In this document: piece by piece, positions 57,310 through 64,000 of the stretch
Position numbering within the stretch: the stretch's first letter is position 1
Layout: each line of letters begins with the position of its first letter
Source of the DNA: Intrasporangium flavum
GTDB taxonomy: Bacteria; Actinomycetota; Actinomycetes; Actinomycetales; Dermatophilaceae
Length of the DNA stretch: 64,000 nucleotides
Reading direction: 5' to 3'
Assembly: GCF_001956915.1 (NCBI RefSeq)
Contig: NZ_MLJO01000018.1
Coordinates: 1-64,000, forward strand
Position numbers and translations under genes: made by a program
Notes under the pieces: model-generated
Seen by the model: the letters and a program-made list of their open reading frames with translations, nothing else
Databases searched by the model: none
Told to the model about the DNA's origin: nothing

Positions 57310-59430
57310 TCAGCGCACCGTCACTTCGTTGATCTGGGCGCGGAAGTGCTTGGGCGCCTCGGCAGGGGCGGCCTTGGTGATGAAGACGATGAGCTTGGTG
57401 GCCGGCTGGAGGTCGCCGGACGCCTTGATCGTCACCGTGCCCTGGGCGCCGGACTGCGAGCCGACCTCCTGGGCGCCGGTGCGGGAGTCGCCCGTGGTCG
57501 CGTAGACCGTGACGTCCTGCGCGGCCGGCAGCACGAGGGTGACCTCCTTGACCTGCGTGGGCTGGTTGAGGGTCAGGATGAGGCCGAGGCCGTCCTTGTT
57601 GCCGTTGTAGTCGTCGGTGCCGTACCAGCGCGACTGCCACCCCGTGCTCGGGTCGCCGTCGAAGGCGTCCTTGGCGAGGCGGTCGGACTCCGTGCCGTCC
57701 TGCTCGTCGTAGCCCTTGCCGCTCGTGATCGCGACGGCCGTGGCCGGCGGCGCCTGGTTGGTGGTGCTCGGCGGGGCCTGGGTCGTGGAGCCGCCCTGGC
57801 TCTGCGACGGCTTGCGGGTCTGGGTGACCGTGACGGTGCCCGCGGAGCCGCTCGGGCCGTCGTGCTGGCCGATCTTGGCGACGTTGCTGATGCCGACGAA
57901 GAGGCCGATGAGCACGAGGACGCCGACGACGGCGAGGGCGATGCGCGACTGGGCGCCGCTCGGCCGCTCGGGGGTGTCGCGACCGAAGACCGGGACGGGC
58001 GGCTCGAGGCGGCCGGTGGGGGCCTCGTCGAGCGCGTCGGACAGGTGGATGTCCTCGCCCTCGAAGTCGTCGTGGCCGTTGCGGCGCTCGGCGGCCTTGG
58101 CGGCGGCCTTGTCGGCAGCGGCCCGGGCGAACGAGCCGACCTTGTCGCCGATGGTCCCCGCGACGCCGACGGCTGCTGCACCGGCGGCGGCGATGCCGGC
58201 CTGCGCGCGGGCGGTGGCCGACTCGTCGCGGTCCTCGCCGGTGGCCCGGCTGCCGTCGGACGTGGCGTCGGCCGGGCGGTCGAGGAACTGGGTGTGCGCG
58301 CTCGCGGGGCTCGTCGAGAGGGCTGAGGCCCCGGCCACGGCGTGGGGCATCTCCTCGGTGCGGTCGCCGGCCGGGGCGTACGCCGCAGTGGCGTCGCCCG
58401 CGTAGGGGTCGGCGTAGGGGTCGGCGAACGGGTCAGAGGTCGGGTCGGCCCCGAACGGGCTGAACGCCGCGGTGTCCTCGCCCGCGCCCGACGCGGTGGA
58501 CGCGCCGTAGCCGGCACCGGCCGCCGCACCGACGGCCATGGCGCCGGCGCCGAGGTCGGTGACCGCGGGCAGCACCCGCGTCGGCTCGAAGTCCTCCTTC
58601 GTCGGCGTGAGGCGGATGCCGGAGGCGCCGTCGGAGGCCGGCGGCTGCGAGGGCCACGGTGCGATCTGGAGCGCGAGGTCGCCGGGCGAGACGGGCCCGC
58701 GGTGGCCGCCGCCGAGCGTCATGCGGCAGATGAGGTCGAGGTCGTTGGGGACGCCCACGGCGATCTCGGACGGCGCCGCGACGCCACCGACGATGGTCGG
58801 CGCGGTCTCGAGGCCCACGGGGCCGCCGGCCGGGATGAGGCCGCCGTCGACGGCGACGAGCGGCCAGCGCCCGGTGAGGCCGGCGTAGGCGATCTTGACG
58901 AGTCCGACGGCGTCGGCGCGGGACGCGCGCTCGTCGGAGAGGCGGTCGGCCCCGGTGAGGGCGGCCTCGCTGGCCAGCCCGCGGACCTTGACCTCGCCGT
59001 CGGGCATCCGCAGCACCGAGCTCGGCGTCAGCGCGAGGTGGTGCAGGCCGCGGTGGCTCGCCTTGTCGAGGGCCGTGGCGGCCTCGCCGGTGAGCCGGCG
59101 CACCTCGTCGGCCGACAGGCCGCCCATCTGGAGCAGGTGCGAGAGGGGGAGCGCGCCGGTGAGCGGCTCCTCGACGATGAAGCCGACGCCCTGGTCGGTG
59201 CCGACGTCGAGGACGCGCACGAGGCGAGGGTCCTCGATGCCGGCGGCGCGACGCGCGGCGTCGAGCGCCGGAGCGGCGACGGGCGAGCCGCTGGGGAAGA
59301 CGACGACGACGACCTCCCGCTCGAGCGTGTGGTCGCTGGCGCGCCACCGTTCGTGGTGCTCGCCCTCGGAGGTGCGCAGCGTCACCGCATAGCGTCCGCT
59401 GAGGACCGTCCCGGGTCCAACTCCCTGCAC
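57310..59430 (-). CDS. Pseudokinase with discoidin-like C-terminal domain
   Basis: A 706-residue protein equivalent to the C-terminal half of mycobacterial MviN. The kinase fold (about 10-270) lacks catalytic residues: HHLALTPSSVL stands where HRDLKPxN belongs, and the DFG position reads VRGLASE. A Pro/Ala-rich region with repeated DPYADPYAGDAT follows, then one membrane helix near SRIALAVVGVLVLIGLFVGI, and an extracellular discoidin-type beta-sandwich (FDGDPSTGWQSRW). GTG 59430 has GGGAGG at 59440-59445. In MviN this pseudokinase binds FhaA; here no MurJ flippase gene precedes it. Confidence 0.85.
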   Translation of the reverse strand: MQGVGPGTVLSGRYAVTLRTSEGEHHERWRASDHTLEREVVVVVFPSGSPVAAPALDAARRAAGIEDPRLVRVLDVGTDQGVGFIVEEPLTGALPLSHLLQMGGLSADEVRRLTGEAATALDKASHRGLHHLALTPSSVLRMPDGEVKVRGLASEAALTGADRLSDERASRADAVGLVKIAYAGLTGRWPLVAVDGGLIPAGGPVGLETAPTIVGGVAAPSEIAVGVPNDLDLICRMTLGGGHRGPVSPGDLALQIAPWPSQPPASDGASGIRLTPTKEDFEPTRVLPAVTDLGAGAMAVGAAAGAGYGASTASGAGEDTAAFSPFGADPTSDPFADPYADPYAGDATAAYAPAGDRTEEMPHAVAGASALSTSPASAHTQFLDRPADATSDGSRATGEDRDESATARAQAGIAAAGAAAVGVAGTIGDKVGSFARAAADKAAAKAAERRNGHDDFEGEDIHLSDALDEAPTGRLEPPVPVFGRDTPERPSGAQSRIALAVVGVLVLIGLFVGISNVAKIGQHDGPSGSAGTVTVTQTRKPSQSQGGSTTQAPPSTTNQAPPATAVAITSGKGYDEQDGTESDRLAKDAFDGDPSTGWQSRWYGTDDYNGNKDGLGLILTLNQPTQVKEVTLVLPAAQDVTVYATTGDSRTGAQEVGSQSGAQGTVTIKASGDLQPATKLIVFITKAAPAEAPKHFRAQINEVTVR

Positions 59431-59533
59431 GTGCGTCACCCTCCCTCGTCGTCCGGATTGTCTGGTGTCGTCGCGTTCTGGTGCGTGCTCGTCGGCCGCG
59501 ACGGCGCGCGACCTGCCCACATCCTAGGCGGAG

Positions 59534-62029
59534 TCAGTCGTGATCCCCGTCCTCGACGGCCTCGTGCGCCGCCGTGACGGCCTCGATGTCGGGGATCTCG
59601 TCGACGCGCGAGGTGCCCTTGAGCACGGCCCGGGCGATGCCGGCGAGCAGCACCAGGCCCACGAGGATGCCACCGACCCAGTAGATCGCGCCGTCGATGG
59701 GGTTGGCCGAGACCGCGATCTGGGCCGGCGTGCCGATGACGGTGCCGTCGGCGGTCGTGAGCCAGGCCCGGATCTCGGCCTTGCCGGCGGCGACGGCCGC
59801 GACCTCGACCTGGACGTTGGTCCGTGACGAGGGGCCGATGGTGATGGGCCCCGGGTCGCTGACGACCTGGACCCGCGGGTTGGTCGGGGCGAGGCGCAGC
59901 CGCAGGTCGGTGACCTCGTAGTCGAGGCCGTTCTCGATGGTGATGCGCAGCGTGCCGTTCTCGGCGAGGAGGTTGACGGTGCTGCGGGGCTGGACGACCT
60001 TGAGCGCCTGCGTGGCGGCCCGGACGTCGGCCGTCACCGACGCCGACAGCACGACCCAGCCACGTGGGTTGTAGCGCCACCGGGTGCTTGCGAGCTCGTC
60101 GAGCACCTCGCGGTAGACCCGCTCGAACTCGGCGCCGTCGGCGAGCACGGCCGCGACCGACAGGAGGGTCTCGCGCTGGGCGGCCATGTAGTCGAGGCGC
60201 CGGGCGTTGAGCACCTGGCGCGGCGCCGCCGGGACGACGGCGCCCGCGGGCTTCTCCTGCGCCGTCGCCTTGTCGCCGCTCGTGTCGGTGAGCAGGGCCG
60301 ACGCGTCGACGCCGTCGAGCCACGGCGCGTCGGAGACGGCGCTGAGGAAGGCGGACAGGCCGTCGGGGTCGGGGTCGTAGGTGCGCGGCGCCGTGACGAG
60401 GACCGACCGGGCGATGCCGGGGCGCTCGCCGAGCAGCACGAGGGACTCGGCGAGGAAGCGCTGCGTGGGCAGCACCGGGCTCGCGTCGGTGCGCTTGGGC
60501 AGCAGGGCGGACAGTCGCGGGTCGTAGGTGAGCAGGCGCGTGCCGCCGGTGGCGACGCGCGCGGCGCTCGGCGTGTACGGGGAGTCGCCCGTGACGGCGT
60601 TGCGGTTGACGACGATGCCCGCCGCCTTCTTGACCGTGGTGCCGGCCAGCAGGGTGCGGATGCCGGCCTCGCGACCCGGCGGCAGGAGCCCGTCGACGGG
60701 CCAGACGACGTCGCCGCGGACCGGCTGGTGGACGCGGGCGGCGACGGCGGCGCTGCGGCTGACGAGGTCGCGGATGACGGTGTTGGACGGGTCGATCCCG
60801 ACGGCGGCCGCGAGGTCGGCGTCCGCGTAGGGCAGCGCCCACAGGCCGCGTCCGGCGAGGTCGGCGGCGAGGGCGTCACCGAGGCGGGCGATGTCGCGGG
60901 TCGCGGCCGAGGGGGCCGCGGGCTGGCCGCCGCCGTCGGTCGGCTGGTCGGTCGGCTGACCCGTCGAGCCTGTCGAGCCTGTCGAGCCGCTGGTCGGCGA
61001 CGCCCTCCCCGTGCCACCGCCCGTGCCACTGCCCGTGCCAGTGCCGGTGCCACTGCCCGTGCTGCTGGGGGTCGTCGCGGTGCCGGTCGAGGCGGTCGTG
61101 CCCGCCGGGGTGCTCGACGGGGTGCTCGACGGGGTGCCGGTCGGCGTGCCCGACGGCGTCCCCGCCGGGGAGGCGTCGGGACCGAAGACCGACGGGTCCA
61201 CGGCGAGGGTCACGGGTCGTCCGGTGCTGCCCGACACGATGCGGTCGACGCGCGAGCCCGGGCCGATCGTGCGCTGCCAGGAGGCCAGCCGCACGGCGTC
61301 GTCCCGCGAGAACAGGGTGGTGTCGGGGTCGAGCGTCAGGGGCAGCACGGTCGCGAGCCGCAGCGGCACGTACTCCTTGCGGTTGTTCCAGGCCAGGAAC
61401 GTGCGGGTGGCGCCGGCGGGCTCGGTGGCGCCGTCCTGGACCACCTCGACGGCGATCGGGAGGGCGGCGAAGGCCGCCTTGTCGTAGAGCTTCTCCGAGG
61501 GCAGCGTGATGCTGAAGCTGCGGGTGCTGCCCGACGCGACGTCGGGCAGCGTGCGCGTCGCGACCGTCGGGCCGTCGGCGGGCGTGCGGCCGGAGGCCCA
61601 CTCGTCGAGGGCGGTGCGCTGGTTGACGGTGACGTCGCCGCGCACGACGCGCACCGTCGGCCCGGTGAGGGGCCCGGTCAGCGGCGCGGTGACCGTGCCG
61701 GTGATCGTGACGTCGGTGCCGGCGCGCACGACGCTCGGGCTCAGCGTGTCGAGGACCACGACCGCGCGGTCGCGCGACGGGGTGACCCTGGGCGTCGCGT
61801 CGGAGGACCCGGGCTCACCGAGCGTCGGGTCGGTGGTGCCGGCGGACGCCGGCGCCGCGGGCGTGGACGCTGCGCGGTGGGCAGCGGCCGAGGCGGGGCT
61901 GAGCGGGCCGAGCGGGACGAGGGTGGAGCCGAGCGTCGCCGCGACACCGAGCGCCGCCGCCATCGTGCGCACGAGCCGGGCCCCGCGGCGTCCGTTCGTG
62001 CCCGGACGTCGCGACCCCCAGCGGGTCAC
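59534..62029 (-). CDS. DUF6049 family secreted/membrane protein
   Basis: An 831-residue protein in the place of Rv3909. The signal peptide is GARLVRTMAAALGVAATLGS to about 51, then Ala-rich linker, two large beta-rich domains split by a Gly/Thr/Pro/Ser repeat stretch (TPSGTPTGTPSSTPSS, then GTGTGTGSGTGGGTG), and one C-terminal membrane helix (YWVGGILVGLVLLAGIARAVL). GTG 62029 overlaps the NUDIX stop by four bases. Function unknown; linked with murJ in other genomes. Confidence 0.85.
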   Translation of the reverse strand: MTRWGSRRPGTNGRRGARLVRTMAAALGVAATLGSTLVPLGPLSPASAAAHRAASTPAAPASAGTTDPTLGEPGSSDATPRVTPSRDRAVVVLDTLSPSVVRAGTDVTITGTVTAPLTGPLTGPTVRVVRGDVTVNQRTALDEWASGRTPADGPTVATRTLPDVASGSTRSFSITLPSEKLYDKAAFAALPIAVEVVQDGATEPAGATRTFLAWNNRKEYVPLRLATVLPLTLDPDTTLFSRDDAVRLASWQRTIGPGSRVDRIVSGSTGRPVTLAVDPSVFGPDASPAGTPSGTPTGTPSSTPSSTPAGTTASTGTATTPSSTGSGTGTGTGSGTGGGTGRASPTSGSTGSTGSTGQPTDQPTDGGGQPAAPSAATRDIARLGDALAADLAGRGLWALPYADADLAAAVGIDPSNTVIRDLVSRSAAVAARVHQPVRGDVVWPVDGLLPPGREAGIRTLLAGTTVKKAAGIVVNRNAVTGDSPYTPSAARVATGGTRLLTYDPRLSALLPKRTDASPVLPTQRFLAESLVLLGERPGIARSVLVTAPRTYDPDPDGLSAFLSAVSDAPWLDGVDASALLTDTSGDKATAQEKPAGAVVPAAPRQVLNARRLDYMAAQRETLLSVAAVLADGAEFERVYREVLDELASTRWRYNPRGWVVLSASVTADVRAATQALKVVQPRSTVNLLAENGTLRITIENGLDYEVTDLRLRLAPTNPRVQVVSDPGPITIGPSSRTNVQVEVAAVAAGKAEIRAWLTTADGTVIGTPAQIAVSANPIDGAIYWVGGILVGLVLLAGIARAVLKGTSRVDEIPDIEAVTAAHEAVEDGDHD

Positions 62030-62511
62030 GCGGTGCCCGCCAGCCGGTTCCACGCCGCCTGCGCGATGCGGCGCTCGTTGGGGAACGTCAGCCGGCGGTG
62101 GACCTCGTCGAGCCTCATCCACGCGACGTCGATGGCCTCGTGGTCGGGGTCGTTCTCGATGGACAGCTCACCGCCGAGGGCCTCGAGGAGGTAGTGGTGC
62201 ACGAACTTGTGGACGCGTTTGGTCGACGTGGCGAACCAGTAGTCGATGGTGCCGAGCTCGACGAGCACGCGACCGATGATGCCGGTCTCCTCGGCGACCT
62301 CGCGCATCGCGGTCTCGACGAGGGTCTCGCCGGGCTCGACGTGGCCCTTGGGCAGGCACCACTCGACGCGTCCGGCCCGGTTGCGTCGGGCGATGATTGC
62401 GATGATGGCCTGGCCGTCGCGCACGTCGACGACGATGCCTCCGGCAGAACGCTCCTCGACCGCGGGCAGTCGACGGCCAGGGACCTGGCTCGGGATCGGC
62501 TGCGCGCTCAC
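62026..62511 (-). CDS. NUDIX hydrolase
   Basis: A 161-residue NUDIX protein (MutT4/Rv3908-like position). The NUDIX box is GHVEPGETLVETAMREVAEE, followed by TGII. The open frame goes to 62592, but GTG 62511 gives the family N-terminus; no ribosome site is clear, so the start is uncertain. Its stop overlaps DUF6049 (GTGA). It is divergent from the CCA-adding enzyme. Confidence 0.9.
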   Translation of the reverse strand: MSAQPIPSQVPGRRLPAVEERSAGGIVVDVRDGQAIIAIIARRNRAGRVEWCLPKGHVEPGETLVETAMREVAEETGIIGRVLVELGTIDYWFATSTKRVHKFVHHYLLEALGGELSIENDPDHEAIDVAWMRLDEVHRRLTFPNERRIAQAAWNRLAGTA

Positions 62512-62605
62512 ATCGTCACCATAACGGGGTCGGGGCCGGGGTTCCTCGTCGTCGGGACCGACGCGGCCGACGAGCCCATGGTCGGCGCTCACCTAGGCTG
62601 GTCCG

Positions 62606-64000
62606 GTGCTCGAACGACCTGACCCCACCCCCGCCCGGCCGGCCGCCGACGCCGGCCCGGCCCTGGTCGAGGCAGCCGTCGCGCGCCTCGCCCCGGTCCT
62701 GCCGATGCTCACCGAGCTCGGCGAGCGGTTCGTGGCTGCGGGTCACGAGCTGGCGCTCGTCGGTGGGCCGGTGCGCGACGCCTTCCTCGGGCGCGTCTCG
62801 CCCGACCTCGACCTGACGACCGACGCGCGTCCCGACGCCATCCTCGGCGTCGTCCGCGGCTGGGCCGACGCCCACTGGGACATCGGTCGCGACTTCGGCA
62901 CCATCGGCGTCCGCAAGGGCAGCCACACCATCGAGATCACGACCTACCGCGCCGACACCTACGACCGCACGAGCCGCAAGCCCGAGGTGATGTTCGGCGA
63001 CGCCCTGGAGGGCGACCTCGTGCGCCGCGACTTCACCGTCAACGCCATGGCGGTCCGGCTGCCGAGCCTCGAGTTCGTCGACGTGCACGGCGGCCTGCCC
63101 GACCTCGTGGCCCGCCGGCTCATGACGCCGGCCGCGCCGGAGGAGTCGTTCGCCGACGACCCGCTGCGGATGATGCGGGCCGCGCGGTTCGCCGCCCAGC
63201 TCGGCTTCGAGGTCGCGCCCGAGGTGCGCGCGGCGATGCAGGAGCGCGCGGAGACGCTGACGATGATCTCGGCCGAGCGCGTCCGCGACGAGTTCTCCAA
63301 GCTCGTCCTCTCGCCCGATCCGCGCCTCGGCCTGACTCTGCTCGTCGACACCGGCCTGGCCGCGGTGTTCCTCCCGGAGCTGCCGGCGCTGCGGCTCGAG
63401 GTCGACGAGCACCACCGCCACAAGGACGTCTACGAGCACACGCTCACGGTCCTCGAGCAGGCCATCGCGCTCGAGGGCCCGGCCGACGGCCCGCCGGAGT
63501 CCGTGCCCGGCCCGGACCTCGTGCTGCGCCTCGCGGCCCTCTTCCACGACATCGGCAAGCCGCCGACGCGTCGGTTCGAGAAGGGCGGCGGCGTCTCCTT
63601 CCACCACCACGAGGTCGTCGGCGCCAAGCTGACGAGCAAGCGGATGAAGGCGATGCGCTACGACAAGGACACGACCAAGCAGGTCTCCCGCCTCGTCGAG
63701 CTGCACCTGCGCTTCCACGGCTACGGCGACGGGCAGTGGACCGACTCCGCGGTGCGCCGCTACGCCACCGACGCGGGGCCGCTGCTGCAGCGCCTGCACC
63801 GGCTGACCCGCTCGGACTGCACCACCCGCAACGTCCGCAAGGCGCAGCGGCTCTCCCGGGCCTACGACGACCTCGAGGTGCGCATCGACCGCCTCGCCGC
63901 CGAGGAGGAGCTGGGCCGGGTGCGCCCCGAGCTCAACGGCAACGAGATCGCCGAGGCGCTGGGGATCCGGCCCGGCCCGGTGCTCGGCGAGGCCTACGAC
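62606..64000 (+). CDS. CCA tRNA nucleotidyltransferase (partial at right edge)
   Basis: At least 465 residues, cut by the window end. The class II nucleotidyltransferase core is LALVGGPVRDAFLGR with the DLDLTTDARP catalytic acidic pair, followed by RRDFTVNAMA and the DDPLRMMRAARFAAQLGF motif. An HD domain follows (LAALFHDIGKPPTRRFE, FHHHEVVGAKL). It adds CCA to tRNA ends. TAGGCT at 62594-62599 lies six bases before GTG 62606, so the transcript is probably leaderless. Confidence 0.95.
   Translation, partial: MLERPDPTPARPAADAGPALVEAAVARLAPVLPMLTELGERFVAAGHELALVGGPVRDAFLGRVSPDLDLTTDARPDAILGVVRGWADAHWDIGRDFGTIGVRKGSHTIEITTYRADTYDRTSRKPEVMFGDALEGDLVRRDFTVNAMAVRLPSLEFVDVHGGLPDLVARRLMTPAAPEESFADDPLRMMRAARFAAQLGFEVAPEVRAAMQERAETLTMISAERVRDEFSKLVLSPDPRLGLTLLVDTGLAAVFLPELPALRLEVDEHHRHKDVYEHTLTVLEQAIALEGPADGPPESVPGPDLVLRLAALFHDIGKPPTRRFEKGGGVSFHHHEVVGAKLTSKRMKAMRYDKDTTKQVSRLVELHLRFHGYGDGQWTDSAVRRYATDAGPLLQRLHRLTRSDCTTRNVRKAQRLSRAYDDLEVRIDRLAAEEELGRVRPELNGNEIAEALGIRPGPVLGEAYD

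Noticed and set aside
59436..60842. Minus-strand 468-residue frame where murJ might be
   Set aside because: It is an alternate frame of the DUF6049 gene, highly Arg/His/Pro-rich, with no membrane helices.

Overview
The window is high-GC actinobacterial chromosome spanning the replication origin. Gene content and order match the conserved actinobacterial dnaA block, and the compact layout (DUF3566, tRNA-Ile, DLW-39 and tRNA-Ala after gyrA; 6PGDH between dnaN and recF) suggests Micrococcales, perhaps an Intrasporangiaceae/Dermatophilaceae-like organism. The taxonomic call is inference; no 16S gene is present.

Layout. 0-5.3 kb: an EACC1 + caspase-membrane-protein pair at the left edge, then a sulfite-oxidase-like/ferredoxin-reductase-like/DUF6510 redox operon, then small stress-type enzymes. 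5.4-8.2 kb: a large LuxR/MalT-type regulator broken by a one-base frameshift just before its HTH domain. 8.3-14.2 kb: a minus-strand cluster for a cell-surface structure, with a TasA-like protein, a SipW-type signal peptidase, a four-repeat Ig-like surface protein, a small membrane protein, and an OmpR regulator with a degenerate sensor kinase. 15.0-18.2 kb: a lower-GC PLD-helicase-DUF3427 protein next to tRNA-Ala, probably a transferred defence-type gene. 18.3-33.0 kb: tRNA-Ala, DLW-39, tRNA-Ile, DUF3566, gyrA, gyrB, an ECF sigma factor with a damaged partner, an M4 peptidase fused to an emfourin-like domain, dciA, recF, 6PGDH and dnaN.

33.0-33.8 kb: oriC, with many DnaA boxes. It is separated from dnaA by an inserted tetR/epimerase pair. 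35.6-45.4 kb: dnaA, rpmH, rnpA, yidD, yidC, jag, rsmG, parA and parB, with seven exact parS sites between 40.7 and 44.2 kb. 45.4-52.7 kb: accessory genes (GtrII-like membrane protein, Nei-type glycosylase, deazaflavin-dependent oxidoreductase, DUF1905, phosphoesterase, DUF4287, hydrolase, GST, GNAT). 52.7-64 kb: cwlM-like amidase, trxA, trxB, anti-sigma-like protein, sigM, an orphan pseudokinase in the usual place of murJ, a DUF6049 protein, a NUDIX hydrolase and a CCA-adding enzyme that runs off the right edge.

How it works together: the core couples replication initiation (DnaA, DnaN, RecF, DciA, gyrase), origin segregation (ParA, ParB, parS), protein insertion into the membrane (YidC, YidD, with rpmH/rnpA), and envelope/redox control (SigM, TrxA, TrxB, CwlM, pseudokinase). 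The most notable departures from the expected order are the missing murJ, the split dnaA-oriC, and the accessory clusters at the left.
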